Assembly (NCBI GenBank): GCA_017354065.1
Contig: JAFMRN010000073.1
Location: forward strand, 4,016-9,422
DNA: 5,407 nucleotides
Direction: 5' to 3'
Origin: Solirubrobacterales bacterium
GTDB lineage: Bacteria; Actinomycetota; Thermoleophilia; Solirubrobacterales; Solirubrobacteraceae
Each line of letters opens with the position of its first letter. The stretch's first letter is position 1. Positions 1 to 5,307 of the stretch are shown piece after piece. Made by a program: the position numbers and the translations under genes. The notes beneath the pieces are model-generated. The model made no database searches. It was not told the origin of the DNA and saw nothing but the letters and a program-made list of their open reading frames with translations.

Positions 1-504
1 AACGGCCGCCACTCCGATGCGTTCGATTTCGGTTTTCGAATACGCGCACTTGTCGGAGGCGTCGGTCTCGGTGCGTGTCTTCTCGCCGAAGTAGATGCCG
101 CCGGTCAGCTCGCGCACGACCAGCAGGTCCGTCCCGTTGATGATCTCTCGTTTCAGCGGGCTGGCGTCATACAGCGCCGGGATCGGCTTCACCGGGCGCA
201 GGTTCGCGTACAGGTTGAGACCCTTGCGGAGCCCCAGGAGACCTTGCTCGGGACGGGGTTTGTTCGGGTCGGTGGTATCCCACTTCGGTCCGCCGACCGC
301 GGCCAGAAGCACCGCGTCCGCTTGTTGGGCGGCCTTGAGCGTCTCATCGGTCAGCGCGGTGCCGTGCTTGTCGATGCTGGCACCGCCGAAGACGTGCTCT
401 TCAAATGTCAGATCCAGCTTCAGGTGGTTCAGCAGCTGGACGGTTGGTGCGGTGATCTCGGGGCCAATCCCATCACCCGGCAGAAGCAGGATCTTGTAAC
501 TCAT
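1..504 (-). CDS. leuB: 3-isopropylmalate dehydrogenase LeuB, N-terminal part (gene runs off the left edge)
   Basis: The enzyme oxidatively decarboxylates 3-isopropylmalate to 2-oxoisocaproate with NAD+ in cytosolic leucine biosynthesis. My translation of the minus strand gives 168 codons without a stop, about half of the usual length of roughly 350. It begins MSYKILLLPGDGIGPEI, the standard start of the isocitrate/isopropylmalate dehydrogenase family. It then shows GGPKW (71-75), LRKGLNLYANLRPV (92-105) and DLLVVRELTGGIYFGE (126-141). Arg93, Arg103 and Arg131 match the three substrate-binding arginines of the family and Tyr138 matches the catalytic tyrosine. The LRxxLxLYANLRP pattern and the length of this segment favour LeuB over isocitrate or tartrate dehydrogenase. 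The catalytic lysine and the metal-binding aspartates would lie beyond the window. The start ATG lies inside the 3' end of the MMPL gene (32-bp overlap, different frame), with no clear Shine-Dalgarno sequence, so translational coupling is plausible (inferred). Confidence 0.96.
   Translation of the reverse strand, partial: MSYKILLLPGDGIGPEITAPTVQLLNHLKLDLTFEEHVFGGASIDKHGTALTDETLKAAQQADAVLLAAVGGPKWDTTDPNKPRPEQGLLGLRKGLNLYANLRPVKPIPALYDASPLKREIINGTDLLVVRELTGGIYFGEKTRTETDASDKCAYSKTEIERIGVAAV
473..504 (-). other. 32-bp overlap of the MMPL gene 3' end and the leuB 5' end
   Basis: The MMPL frame stops with TGA at 475-473, while leuB starts with ATG at 504 in a different frame of the same strand. 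The last ten MMPL residues (YELQDPASAG) are read from the leuB start region. A 5-bp stem (AGCGG 521-525 with CCGCT 530-534) lies 17 nt before the leuB ATG. There is no purine-rich Shine-Dalgarno sequence, so ribosomes finishing MMPL may re-initiate on leuB (inferred). Confidence 0.8.
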
Positions 505-2800
505 AAGCCGGGGGCACGCTAGCGGATGCCCGCTGGGAACCCAGCTTCGTCGGCCACCAGTTCCAGCGACCGAGCAGGATCACGATTGAGGGCACCAGCA
601 GCGTGCGAACCAGGAACGTATCCATCAGGATGCCCGCCGCCAGTCCGAAGCCGATCGGCGCCATCGAGTTGCCGCCCCCGCCTCCGCCGCCGACCACGCC
701 GAACACGGCGAAGGTGCCGCCGAGGATGATCCCGGCGCTGGTGACCGTGGACCCGGTGCGCGCGATCGCCTTCACAACCGCGTCCTTCAGCGGCATGTGC
801 CGGGCCTCCTCGCGGATCCGGGTCATGACCAGGATGTTGTAGTCCTCGCCCAGGGCAAGCAGGAACACGAACATCAGGAACGGCAGCACGAAGGTGATCC
901 CACCCTGGTTGCCTATGTCGAGGAAGATGATCGTCGCCAGGCCGAGCGAGGCGAGGTAGGACAGGGCGACGCTGACGATCAGGTACAGCGGCGCCACGGC
1001 GCTGCGCAACACGGCTGCCAAGAGGAGTCCGATGGCGATGATCGCGATCGGGATGATCAGCGCCAGGTCATCGTTCGCGTCGTGGTTGATGTCATAGGTC
1101 GCCGCCGCCTGGCCGCCGAGTCCGCTGTCGCTGGAGCCGGCCTGCTTGGCGGCCGCGCTGACCGCGCTGCGCACCTGGGGGGTCGCCTGCATCGCCGAGT
1201 TCGAGGTCTGAGCGCCGGCCGTGAGGCCACCCATGAACTGGAACACGCTGCCGTCCGCGGACACGTACTGGGAGTCCAGGTGGTAGGCGTTGTACAGCGC
1301 CTTTGGCACCTTCAGGTTCGGTGGCTCCGCCGCGGGCAGGCGCTGTGGCGGCCCAAGCTGCTTGTAGAGCTGGGCAAGCTGCTTCGCTGAGATCGAGTCC
1401 AGCGGCCCGGCCAGCTGGCGGAACTTGCCTGAGGCCATCAGCGCCGTCTGCGCCTTGGAGATCGCCGTGGGGTTGCTCCACACCGACGTGGGCTGCTTGA
1501 AGATCATGTTGGCGGGGTTGTTGGAAGAACGGGGGAAGTGCGCTTGCAGCGCCGCGTTCCCCGCCGCCGCATCCGAACCGGAGGGAGCGCTGGTCTGCCC
1601 GCCGAAGCCCCCGGCCTTGTAGCCGAGCGCACCGGCCGCCAGCGCCAGGAACACGATTACGCCGATCCCCAGCGTCAACCCTGGCTTGGCGACTAGCTTC
1701 TTGGCCACGCGCCCCCACAGGCCCTCTTGCTGCTGGCCTGCGTGCAGCTTCACCGGCCAGAAGGCCTTGGAACCGAAGATCGCCAGCAGCGCCGGCTGCA
1801 GCGTCAACCCGATCAGCAACATGATGAAAACGCCGATCGCGAGCGGCAGGCCGAGGTCGTGGTACAGGCCGAAGCTGGCGACCAGCAGCGTCAGGAGCGC
1901 CAGGATCACGGTGCCGGCGGAGCCGGTGATCGACTCCCCCACGCTGATCACCGACTTGCGTACCGCGTCGTGGGGCTCCAGCCCTCCACGCAGGTTCTCG
2001 CGTACCCGGAACACCAGGAACAAGCCGTAGTCCGTGCCCGCGCCGATCATCAGGATGATCAACAGGATCTGGGTGATGTCCGATATCTGCACACCGGTGT
2101 GCGCGCCGAGCTCGCCGATCACCTGCATCGAGACGAGCAGGGCCACGACGCTCGGCAGCAGCGTGACCAGCACCGCCAGCGGTGAGCGGAACACGATCGC
2201 CAACAGCACGATCACCAGCAGGATCGACAGCATCTGGGTCTGGTTGCCCTGCTTCTTGGAGTCCTTGTTGTTGGCCACCGCGGTGGCAATCTGCCCCGCC
2301 GTGTGGAACTGCAAACCGCTTGCCTTGGGGAACGTCGCGGTGATGTTGTTGAGCAGCGTCTGATCAGCGCTGACGTCCTGCTGGTTCGCCTTCACGCGGG
2401 TGATGACCTGGGCCGCCTTCCCATCGCTGGAGACGCCCGCGAGCGTCGCGGTCCTTACACCGCTGACCCCTTTGAGCCGCTTCACCACGCGCTGGACCGC
2501 GTTGAGGTCCGTGGGGTTCAGCGGCGTGCTCTTGGCCGCCACGATCTGCACGTTGAAGTTCTTGAAGCCGGCGCCGCTGCCGTTCAGGGGCGCGGCCAGG
2601 TTCGCCGCCTTCACGCTCGGCGTGGTCGACTTCAGGAACGCGCTGTTGTCCGAGTTGATCTGGCTTGAAAGCGAGGGCAGCGCGACCATCGATATGGCCG
2701 TGACGAGGACCCAGAAGACGACTATCGCGTAGCGGAAACGCACCACGAAATCGGCAAGCCTGGCGTAGATCGCGTTCACGCGACCGGGATGAGAGGACAT
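473..2800 (-). CDS. MMPL-family (RND superfamily) transporter, 775 aa
   Basis: This is a predicted inner-membrane, proton-driven exporter of the MMPL family, whose known members move lipids or other hydrophobic molecules. The protein has the classic duplicated plan. TM1 is at about 24-46, followed by an extracytoplasmic domain (47-188) and five membrane segments (191-344). TM7 is at about 372-393, followed by a second extracytoplasmic domain (394-577) and five more segments (578-745). Both halves carry the Asp-Tyr pairs proposed to form the proton relay in MmpL proteins: GTDYGLFLVFRVRE (Asp257-Tyr258) and GEDYNILVMTRIREE (Asp653-Tyr654). The C-terminal LMDTFLVRTLLVPSIV (725-740) is also typical. 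Length is normal for the shorter MMPL proteins, and there is no long C-terminal cytosolic domain. A run of seven glycines (704-710) near TM11 is unusual. The start lies 18 bp after the AbiEi-DUF559 stop, and the 3' end overlaps leuB by 32 bp. The substrate cannot be told from the sequence. Confidence 0.95.
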   Translation of the reverse strand: MSSHPGRVNAIYARLADFVVRFRYAIVVFWVLVTAISMVALPSLSSQINSDNSAFLKSTTPSVKAANLAAPLNGSGAGFKNFNVQIVAAKSTPLNPTDLNAVQRVVKRLKGVSGVRTATLAGVSSDGKAAQVITRVKANQQDVSADQTLLNNITATFPKASGLQFHTAGQIATAVANNKDSKKQGNQTQMLSILLVIVLLAIVFRSPLAVLVTLLPSVVALLVSMQVIGELGAHTGVQISDITQILLIILMIGAGTDYGLFLVFRVRENLRGGLEPHDAVRKSVISVGESITGSAGTVILALLTLLVASFGLYHDLGLPLAIGVFIMLLIGLTLQPALLAIFGSKAFWPVKLHAGQQQEGLWGRVAKKLVAKPGLTLGIGVIVFLALAAGALGYKAGGFGGQTSAPSGSDAAAGNAALQAHFPRSSNNPANMIFKQPTSVWSNPTAISKAQTALMASGKFRQLAGPLDSISAKQLAQLYKQLGPPQRLPAAEPPNLKVPKALYNAYHLDSQYVSADGSVFQFMGGLTAGAQTSNSAMQATPQVRSAVSAAAKQAGSSDSGLGGQAAATYDINHDANDDLALIIPIAIIAIGLLLAAVLRSAVAPLYLIVSVALSYLASLGLATIIFLDIGNQGGITFVLPFLMFVFLLALGEDYNILVMTRIREEARHMPLKDAVVKAIARTGSTVTSAGIILGGTFAVFGVVGGGGGGGNSMAPIGFGLAAGILMDTFLVRTLLVPSIVILLGRWNWWPTKLGSQRASASVPPAYELQDPASAG

Positions 2801-2818
2801 GCACAGAAAGGTAGTGGC

Positions 2819-3715
2819 TCAGGTGTTTGTGGAAAACGACCGCTGGGTTGATTTCGCGCTCAACCTCAGGGTTGATTCGAGATCTTTGCGGACCTTCTGG
2901 GGCTCCCGTTTGAGCTGAGCGCGCCGGTAGCGGATGACGCTTATGTTGTGATCTCGGAGCGTCATGTCTCTTTGGGCGTCCCTGAGCAACTGGGCGTCGG
3001 AGTGGTGGTTCCCCTTTCCGTCGAGCTCCACGGCCAGGTTGTGCTCGGGCCACAGCGCGTCCACGGTGATCCCCGGGACGATCTCTACGTTTGGCGTGGG
3101 TAGCGGCTCTATGCGGTGGTTGACGCAGAACTCGTAGAAGTCGAGCTCGAACTGCTCGTTGAGGCGCGCGTAGTTGGGGTCGTAAGTGTCGAGCGCTTGT
3201 TGGAGTGTTCGGTTGGGGATCGCCCGCAGGGTCTCGAGGTCGTACTCGTGGGTGTAGTCGAGCTGGGAGAGCGCACGTTTGAGGAGATCGGGGCGCGTGC
3301 GCGCAAGGTCGAGGATCGTGTCCTCGAGGTTCGTGGCGGGTATGCCGTTGACCAGCGTTCTGGGGATGTTGCGGCGCGCGTATACGTTGACCCCTGGGAG
3401 CGACTTGATCTTGCGCGGGGTGGTGATGTCGATCGTGGTTGGGGCGTACTTGATGTAGTTGCGGTGCTGGGCCGCCGTGAGATGGGAGAGCATCGCGCCG
3501 GGGCCGGCATAGAGGACCGCTTCCCAGAGGCGGGAGTCGCGTGAGGTCGATACGTAGCCCACGGCGTAGACCTTTGGGAGAACGGGGATGAGCCTTCCTG
3601 CGTTGACCCAACCCTGGAGGGTCGAACCCGAGACACCGATCCGGCGCAACTGCGCCCACGTGACGCGGCCTGCCTGACGGGCCGCCAGCTTTCCAATGTC
3701 CCTGGAGTACGTCAT
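2819..3715 (-). CDS. AbiEi-like antitoxin-domain protein with C-terminal DUF559 / PD-(D/E)XK nuclease-like domain, 298 aa
   Basis: Residues 5-60 (LAARQAGRVTWAQLRRIGVS, then STLQGWVNAGRLIPVLPKVYAVG) have the winged-helix plus RLxxVxxGVYAVG-like pattern of AbiEi-type antitoxin N-terminal domains, which bind DNA. Residues 62-180 resemble the middle part of this family (LWEAVLYAGPGAMLSHLTAA; ATNLEDTILDLAR). Residues 185-283 look like DUF559, related to Vsr-type nucleases: ITVDALWP (Asp219), LAVELDGKGNHH (Glu230, Asp232, His237-His238), then LRDAQRDMTLRDHNISVIRYR (Asp246, Arg249, Asp250, Arg262). The acidic and histidine residues expected for metal-dependent cleavage are present, so the nuclease fold may be active (inferred). 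No AbiEii-like nucleotidyltransferase toxin gene is next to it, so it is an orphan or acts alone. ATA, AGA, AGG and CTA codons are more visible than in the neighbours, a weak sign of separate origin. The start sits in the loop of a 38-bp inverted repeat and lacks a clear Shine-Dalgarno sequence. The biological role is unproven. Confidence 0.85.
   Translation of the reverse strand: MTYSRDIGKLAARQAGRVTWAQLRRIGVSGSTLQGWVNAGRLIPVLPKVYAVGYVSTSRDSRLWEAVLYAGPGAMLSHLTAAQHRNYIKYAPTTIDITTPRKIKSLPGVNVYARRNIPRTLVNGIPATNLEDTILDLARTRPDLLKRALSQLDYTHEYDLETLRAIPNRTLQQALDTYDPNYARLNEQFELDFYEFCVNHRIEPLPTPNVEIVPGITVDALWPEHNLAVELDGKGNHHSDAQLLRDAQRDMTLRDHNISVIRYRRAQLKREPQKVRKDLESTLRLSAKSTQRSFSTNT
2845..2877. repeat. 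GGGTTGATT direct repeat with an intervening inverted copy, near the 3' end of the AbiEi-DUF559 gene
   Basis: GGGTTGATT occurs at 2845-2853 and 2869-2877. Between them TCAACC (2860-2865) is complementary to both. It can pair with GGTTGA at 2846-2851 (8-nt loop) or with GGTTGA at 2870-2875 (4-nt loop), so two mutually exclusive 6-bp hairpins are possible in the transcript, about 45 to 75 nt before the MMPL start. The sequence is coding (the repeated Ser-Thr codons around residues 281-291), so this may have no regulatory meaning. Confidence 0.4.
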
Positions 3716-3733
3716 TACGTACTAGAGGGACAT
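3696..3733. promoter_or_regulatory. 38-bp near-perfect inverted repeat over the start codon of the AbiEi-DUF559 gene (candidate operator or RNA hairpin)
   Basis: On the plus strand the left arm is ATGTCCCT (3696-3703), two unpaired bases, then AGTACGT (3706-3712), a CATT centre (3713-3716), ACGTACT (3717-3723), two unpaired bases, and AGGGACAT (3726-3733). Fifteen of seventeen arm positions are complementary. The central CAT is the minus-strand ATG at 3715, so half of the repeat lies in the first codons of the gene and half in the 37-bp gap after the permease stop. AbiEi antitoxins are known to repress their own operons by binding inverted repeats, which makes an operator likely. A hairpin masking the ribosome start site is the other reading. 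No T-run follows the stem on the minus strand, so an ordinary intrinsic terminator is less likely. Confidence 0.6.
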
Positions 3734-3752
3734 CGACCCCACTTTTACCCCC

Positions 3753-4520
3753 CTAGGTGCGCAAATAGCGGCCTTTTGTGAACACCCAGAGGTTGAAGCC
3801 GAACAACGCGAAGGTGATCACCGCCAGGGCCAGGAAGGAGATCGCGATGGACGTCTCATGGAAGCCGATGAACCCATATCGCACCAAGGCGATCATGTAG
3901 TAGATCGGGTCAAAGCGGGTCAGCGTGCCCCAGGGCTGGGGCAACAGGGAGGCGGAGTAGAACACCCCGCCAAGGAAGATCAGCGGCTGGATCACGAAGG
4001 TCTGATACAGCGCCACGTCATCGAACTGCTGGGCGCGCACCCCAACCAACACCCCCGCTTGGGAGAAGAACATCCCCACCAGCACGATTGAGGGGATCAG
4101 CACCAGGGGTTCGCGCACAGGTTCTCCGACCAAAAGTCCCGCGACCACGTAGGCGATCAGCGACACCACCAAGCCCCGGATGAACCCGCCGAGTGAGAAG
4201 CCCAAAAGCAGCTCCAGAGGAGATGCGGGGCTTGAGAGCTGATCGTCGATCGCGTGCGTGAACTTCTGCTGCAGGATCGAGCTGGAGTTGTTGGTGAAGG
4301 CGTTGGTGGCAAAGGCCATCATGATCAGCCCGGGAAGCACGAACACGATGTAGCGGTAGCCATGCAGCGTGTGGATCCGCGAGCCCAGCGCCGCGCCGAA
4401 CACCGAGATGTAGAGGAAGGTCTCCAGCAACGGCGCGCCGAGAGTCTGGCGCTTGATCTTCATGAACCGGGCGACCTCGCGGCCGACCAGGGACTGCATG
4501 CGGATCGTTGCGGGGCTCAT
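3753..4520 (-). CDS. ABC-2 type transporter permease, YadH-like, 255 aa
   Basis: This is the membrane subunit of an export-type ABC transporter that works with the ATPase encoded just upstream. It has about six hydrophobic segments, at roughly 30-46, 57-76, 108-130, 138-161, 171-191 and 223-247, and the usual ABC-2 family length. Motifs shared, from memory, with E. coli YadH are the stretch GSRIHTLHGYRYIVFVLPG followed by LIMM and TNA (46-73), FDD...TFVIQPLIFLGGVFYS (166-189), LLP..W (192-197) and PIYYMIALVRYGFIG (205-219). The last block is the hallmark of the NodJ/DrrB/YadH-type ABC-2 permeases. Its ATG overlaps the ATPase stop in an ATGA quartet, which points to coupled translation and an obligate pair. 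A GAGGAG lies 11 nt before the start. Substrate is unknown: related pairs export drugs, polysaccharides or lipids. Confidence 0.93.
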   Translation of the reverse strand: MSPATIRMQSLVGREVARFMKIKRQTLGAPLLETFLYISVFGAALGSRIHTLHGYRYIVFVLPGLIMMAFATNAFTNNSSSILQQKFTHAIDDQLSSPASPLELLLGFSLGGFIRGLVVSLIAYVVAGLLVGEPVREPLVLIPSIVLVGMFFSQAGVLVGVRAQQFDDVALYQTFVIQPLIFLGGVFYSASLLPQPWGTLTRFDPIYYMIALVRYGFIGFHETSIAISFLALAVITFALFGFNLWVFTKGRYLRT

Positions 4521-5263
4521 GCGCGGGCGAGCTCCTCGCGCCCGACGAGCGCCAGGTAGGCGTCCTCCAGGGTGGCGACGCCGTAATGGGCCGTGAGCTC
4601 GGGGACGGTGCCCTCGGCGACTATCTCCCCGTGGTTGATGAAGGCGATGCGATCACACATCCGCTCGGCCTCCTCCAGGTAATGGGTGGTGAGCATGATC
4701 GACGTGCCCTCTGTGTTGACGCGCTCGATGTAGCGCCACAGCTCCAGGCGCAGCTCGATGTCGACGCCCGCTGTGGGCTCGTCGAGGATCACCAGCGGGG
4801 GGTTGTGCATCAGCGCGCGCGCGAGGGTCAGGCGCCGCTTCATTCCGCCTGACAGAAAGCGGGTCGCGTCCTTGCGCTTCTCCTCCAGGCTGAAGGCCTC
4901 GAGCAGCTCCTTGATCCGCGCGGCGCGGTCACGCCGGGACATGCCGAAGTAGCCGCCGTGGTAGTCGAGCACCTGTTCCACCGTCAGGAACATGTCCAGG
5001 TTTATCTCCTGGGGTGCGAGCCCGACGCCGACCCTGGCCTTCTGATAGTGGTCGACCGCGTCATGGCCGAAGACCTCGATCGACCCGGAGCTCGGCCGCG
5101 CCAAACCGGTGGTGCAGTGGATCAACGTCGACTTGCCCGCCCCGTTGGGCCCGAGCAGCCCAAAGAACGCACCCTCGGGAATCTCCAAGGACACGTTCTT
5201 CAGTGCCTCCACGCCGGTTGGATAGCGTTTGTAGAGGTCCCGGATCGCCAGCGCAGCAGGCAT
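4517..5263 (-). CDS. ABC transporter ATP-binding protein, YadG-like, 248 aa
   Basis: This is the cytoplasmic ATPase subunit that powers the adjacent ABC-2 permease. All nucleotide-binding motifs are intact: Walker A GPNGAGKST (38-46), Q-loop Gln85 in APQE, signature LSGGM (137-141), Walker B LVILDEP (157-163) with catalytic Glu162, and the switch His194 in LTTHYLEEAE. The stretch from FLSGGMKRRLTLARALMH through DEPTAGVDIELR is especially close to the YadG group of exporters as I remember it. E. coli YadG is about 60 residues longer at the C-terminus, so this is a compact version ending in a DrrA-like TLEDAYLALVG tail. The start at 5263 gives MPAALAIRDLYKRYPTG, a normal beginning, and an in-frame TAA lies four codons upstream. 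The start codon falls between two copies of a 14-bp direct repeat, and no good Shine-Dalgarno sequence precedes it. Confidence 0.95.
   Translation of the reverse strand: MPAALAIRDLYKRYPTGVEALKNVSLEIPEGAFFGLLGPNGAGKSTLIHCTTGLARPSSGSIEVFGHDAVDHYQKARVGVGLAPQEINLDMFLTVEQVLDYHGGYFGMSRRDRAARIKELLEAFSLEEKRKDATRFLSGGMKRRLTLARALMHNPPLVILDEPTAGVDIELRLELWRYIERVNTEGTSIMLTTHYLEEAERMCDRIAFINHGEIVAEGTVPELTAHYGVATLEDAYLALVGREELARA
4532..4537 (-). promoter_or_regulatory. Shine-Dalgarno sequence GAGGAG of the ABC permease
   Basis: On the minus strand GAGGAG lies inside the last codons of the ATPase gene, 11 nt before the permease ATG at 4520. The spacer is slightly long but usable. With the 4-bp stop/start overlap it supports coupled translation and confirms the chosen permease start. 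It is the only clear Shine-Dalgarno match in front of any gene in the window. Confidence 0.55.
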
Positions 5264-5275
5264 CGCCAGCGCAGC
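5244..5275. repeat. 14-bp direct repeat, 18-bp period, flanking the ATPase start codon
   Basis: ATCGCCAGCGCAGC occurs exactly at 5244-5257 and again at 5262-5275 on the plus strand. On the coding strand each copy reads GCTGCGCTGGCGAT, and both copies are in the ATPase reading frame. The first copy provides the AT of the start codon (GCG ATG) and the second encodes A-A-L-A-I at residues 3-7. This looks like an in-frame tandem duplication of six codons over the start site. It may explain why no Shine-Dalgarno sequence sits at the usual distance. Confidence 0.7.
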
Positions 5276-5289
5276 TTACTCTATGTAAG
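5275..5289. promoter_or_regulatory. Small inverted repeat upstream of the ABC ATPase gene
   Basis: CTTAC (5275-5279) and GTAAG (5285-5289) form a 5-bp inverted repeat with a 5-nt centre, in an AT-richer patch of the 44-bp gap before the ATPase start. On the minus strand TAGAGT (5283-5278) fits a loose TAnnnT -10 element, but there is no convincing -35 box. It could be a promoter or operator core of a short-leader transcript. A chance match is quite possible. Confidence 0.2.
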
Positions 5290-5307
5290 TGCAGTGACCC
5301 GGTGGGA

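Noticed and set aside
797..1390. Long plus-strand open frames opposite the MMPL gene (also at 1727-2185 and 3116-3544)
   Set aside because: Their composition (runs of Arg, Asp, Gln, Glu, Val) is typical of antisense frames of GC-rich membrane-protein genes, and no motif or ribosome site supports them.
2089..2102. Perfect 14-bp palindrome GCACACCGGTGTGC
   Set aside because: It lies in the middle of the MMPL coding sequence (Ala-His-Thr-Gly-Val-Gln). One such palindrome is roughly expected by chance in a few kilobases, and nothing nearby suggests a regulatory role.
2364..3659. A 431-codon open frame on the minus strand, overlapping the AbiEi-DUF559 gene and the 5' part of the MMPL gene
   Set aside because: It is very rich in Arg, Pro, Gly and Ala with no hydrophobic core or family motif, and it lies in another frame of two well-supported genes. 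It is a high-GC shadow frame.
2792..3733. Similarity of ATGTCCTCT at the MMPL start (minus strand, 2800-2792) to ATGTCCCTCT in the palindrome arm (3733-3724), as possible insertion footprints of the gene between them
   Set aside because: It is only nine bases with a one-base gap, too short to separate from chance, and there is no other sign of target-site duplication.
3696..3752. Intrinsic terminator after the ABC permease gene
   Set aside because: The stem is strong, but no T-run follows it on the minus strand (the sequence continues TGGAAAGC), and it overlaps the next gene's start. Operator or hairpin control of that gene fits better.
2819..3752. A complete AbiE toxin-antitoxin pair
   Set aside because: There is no AbiEii-like nucleotidyltransferase frame on either side; the neighbours are clearly a permease and an MMPL transporter.
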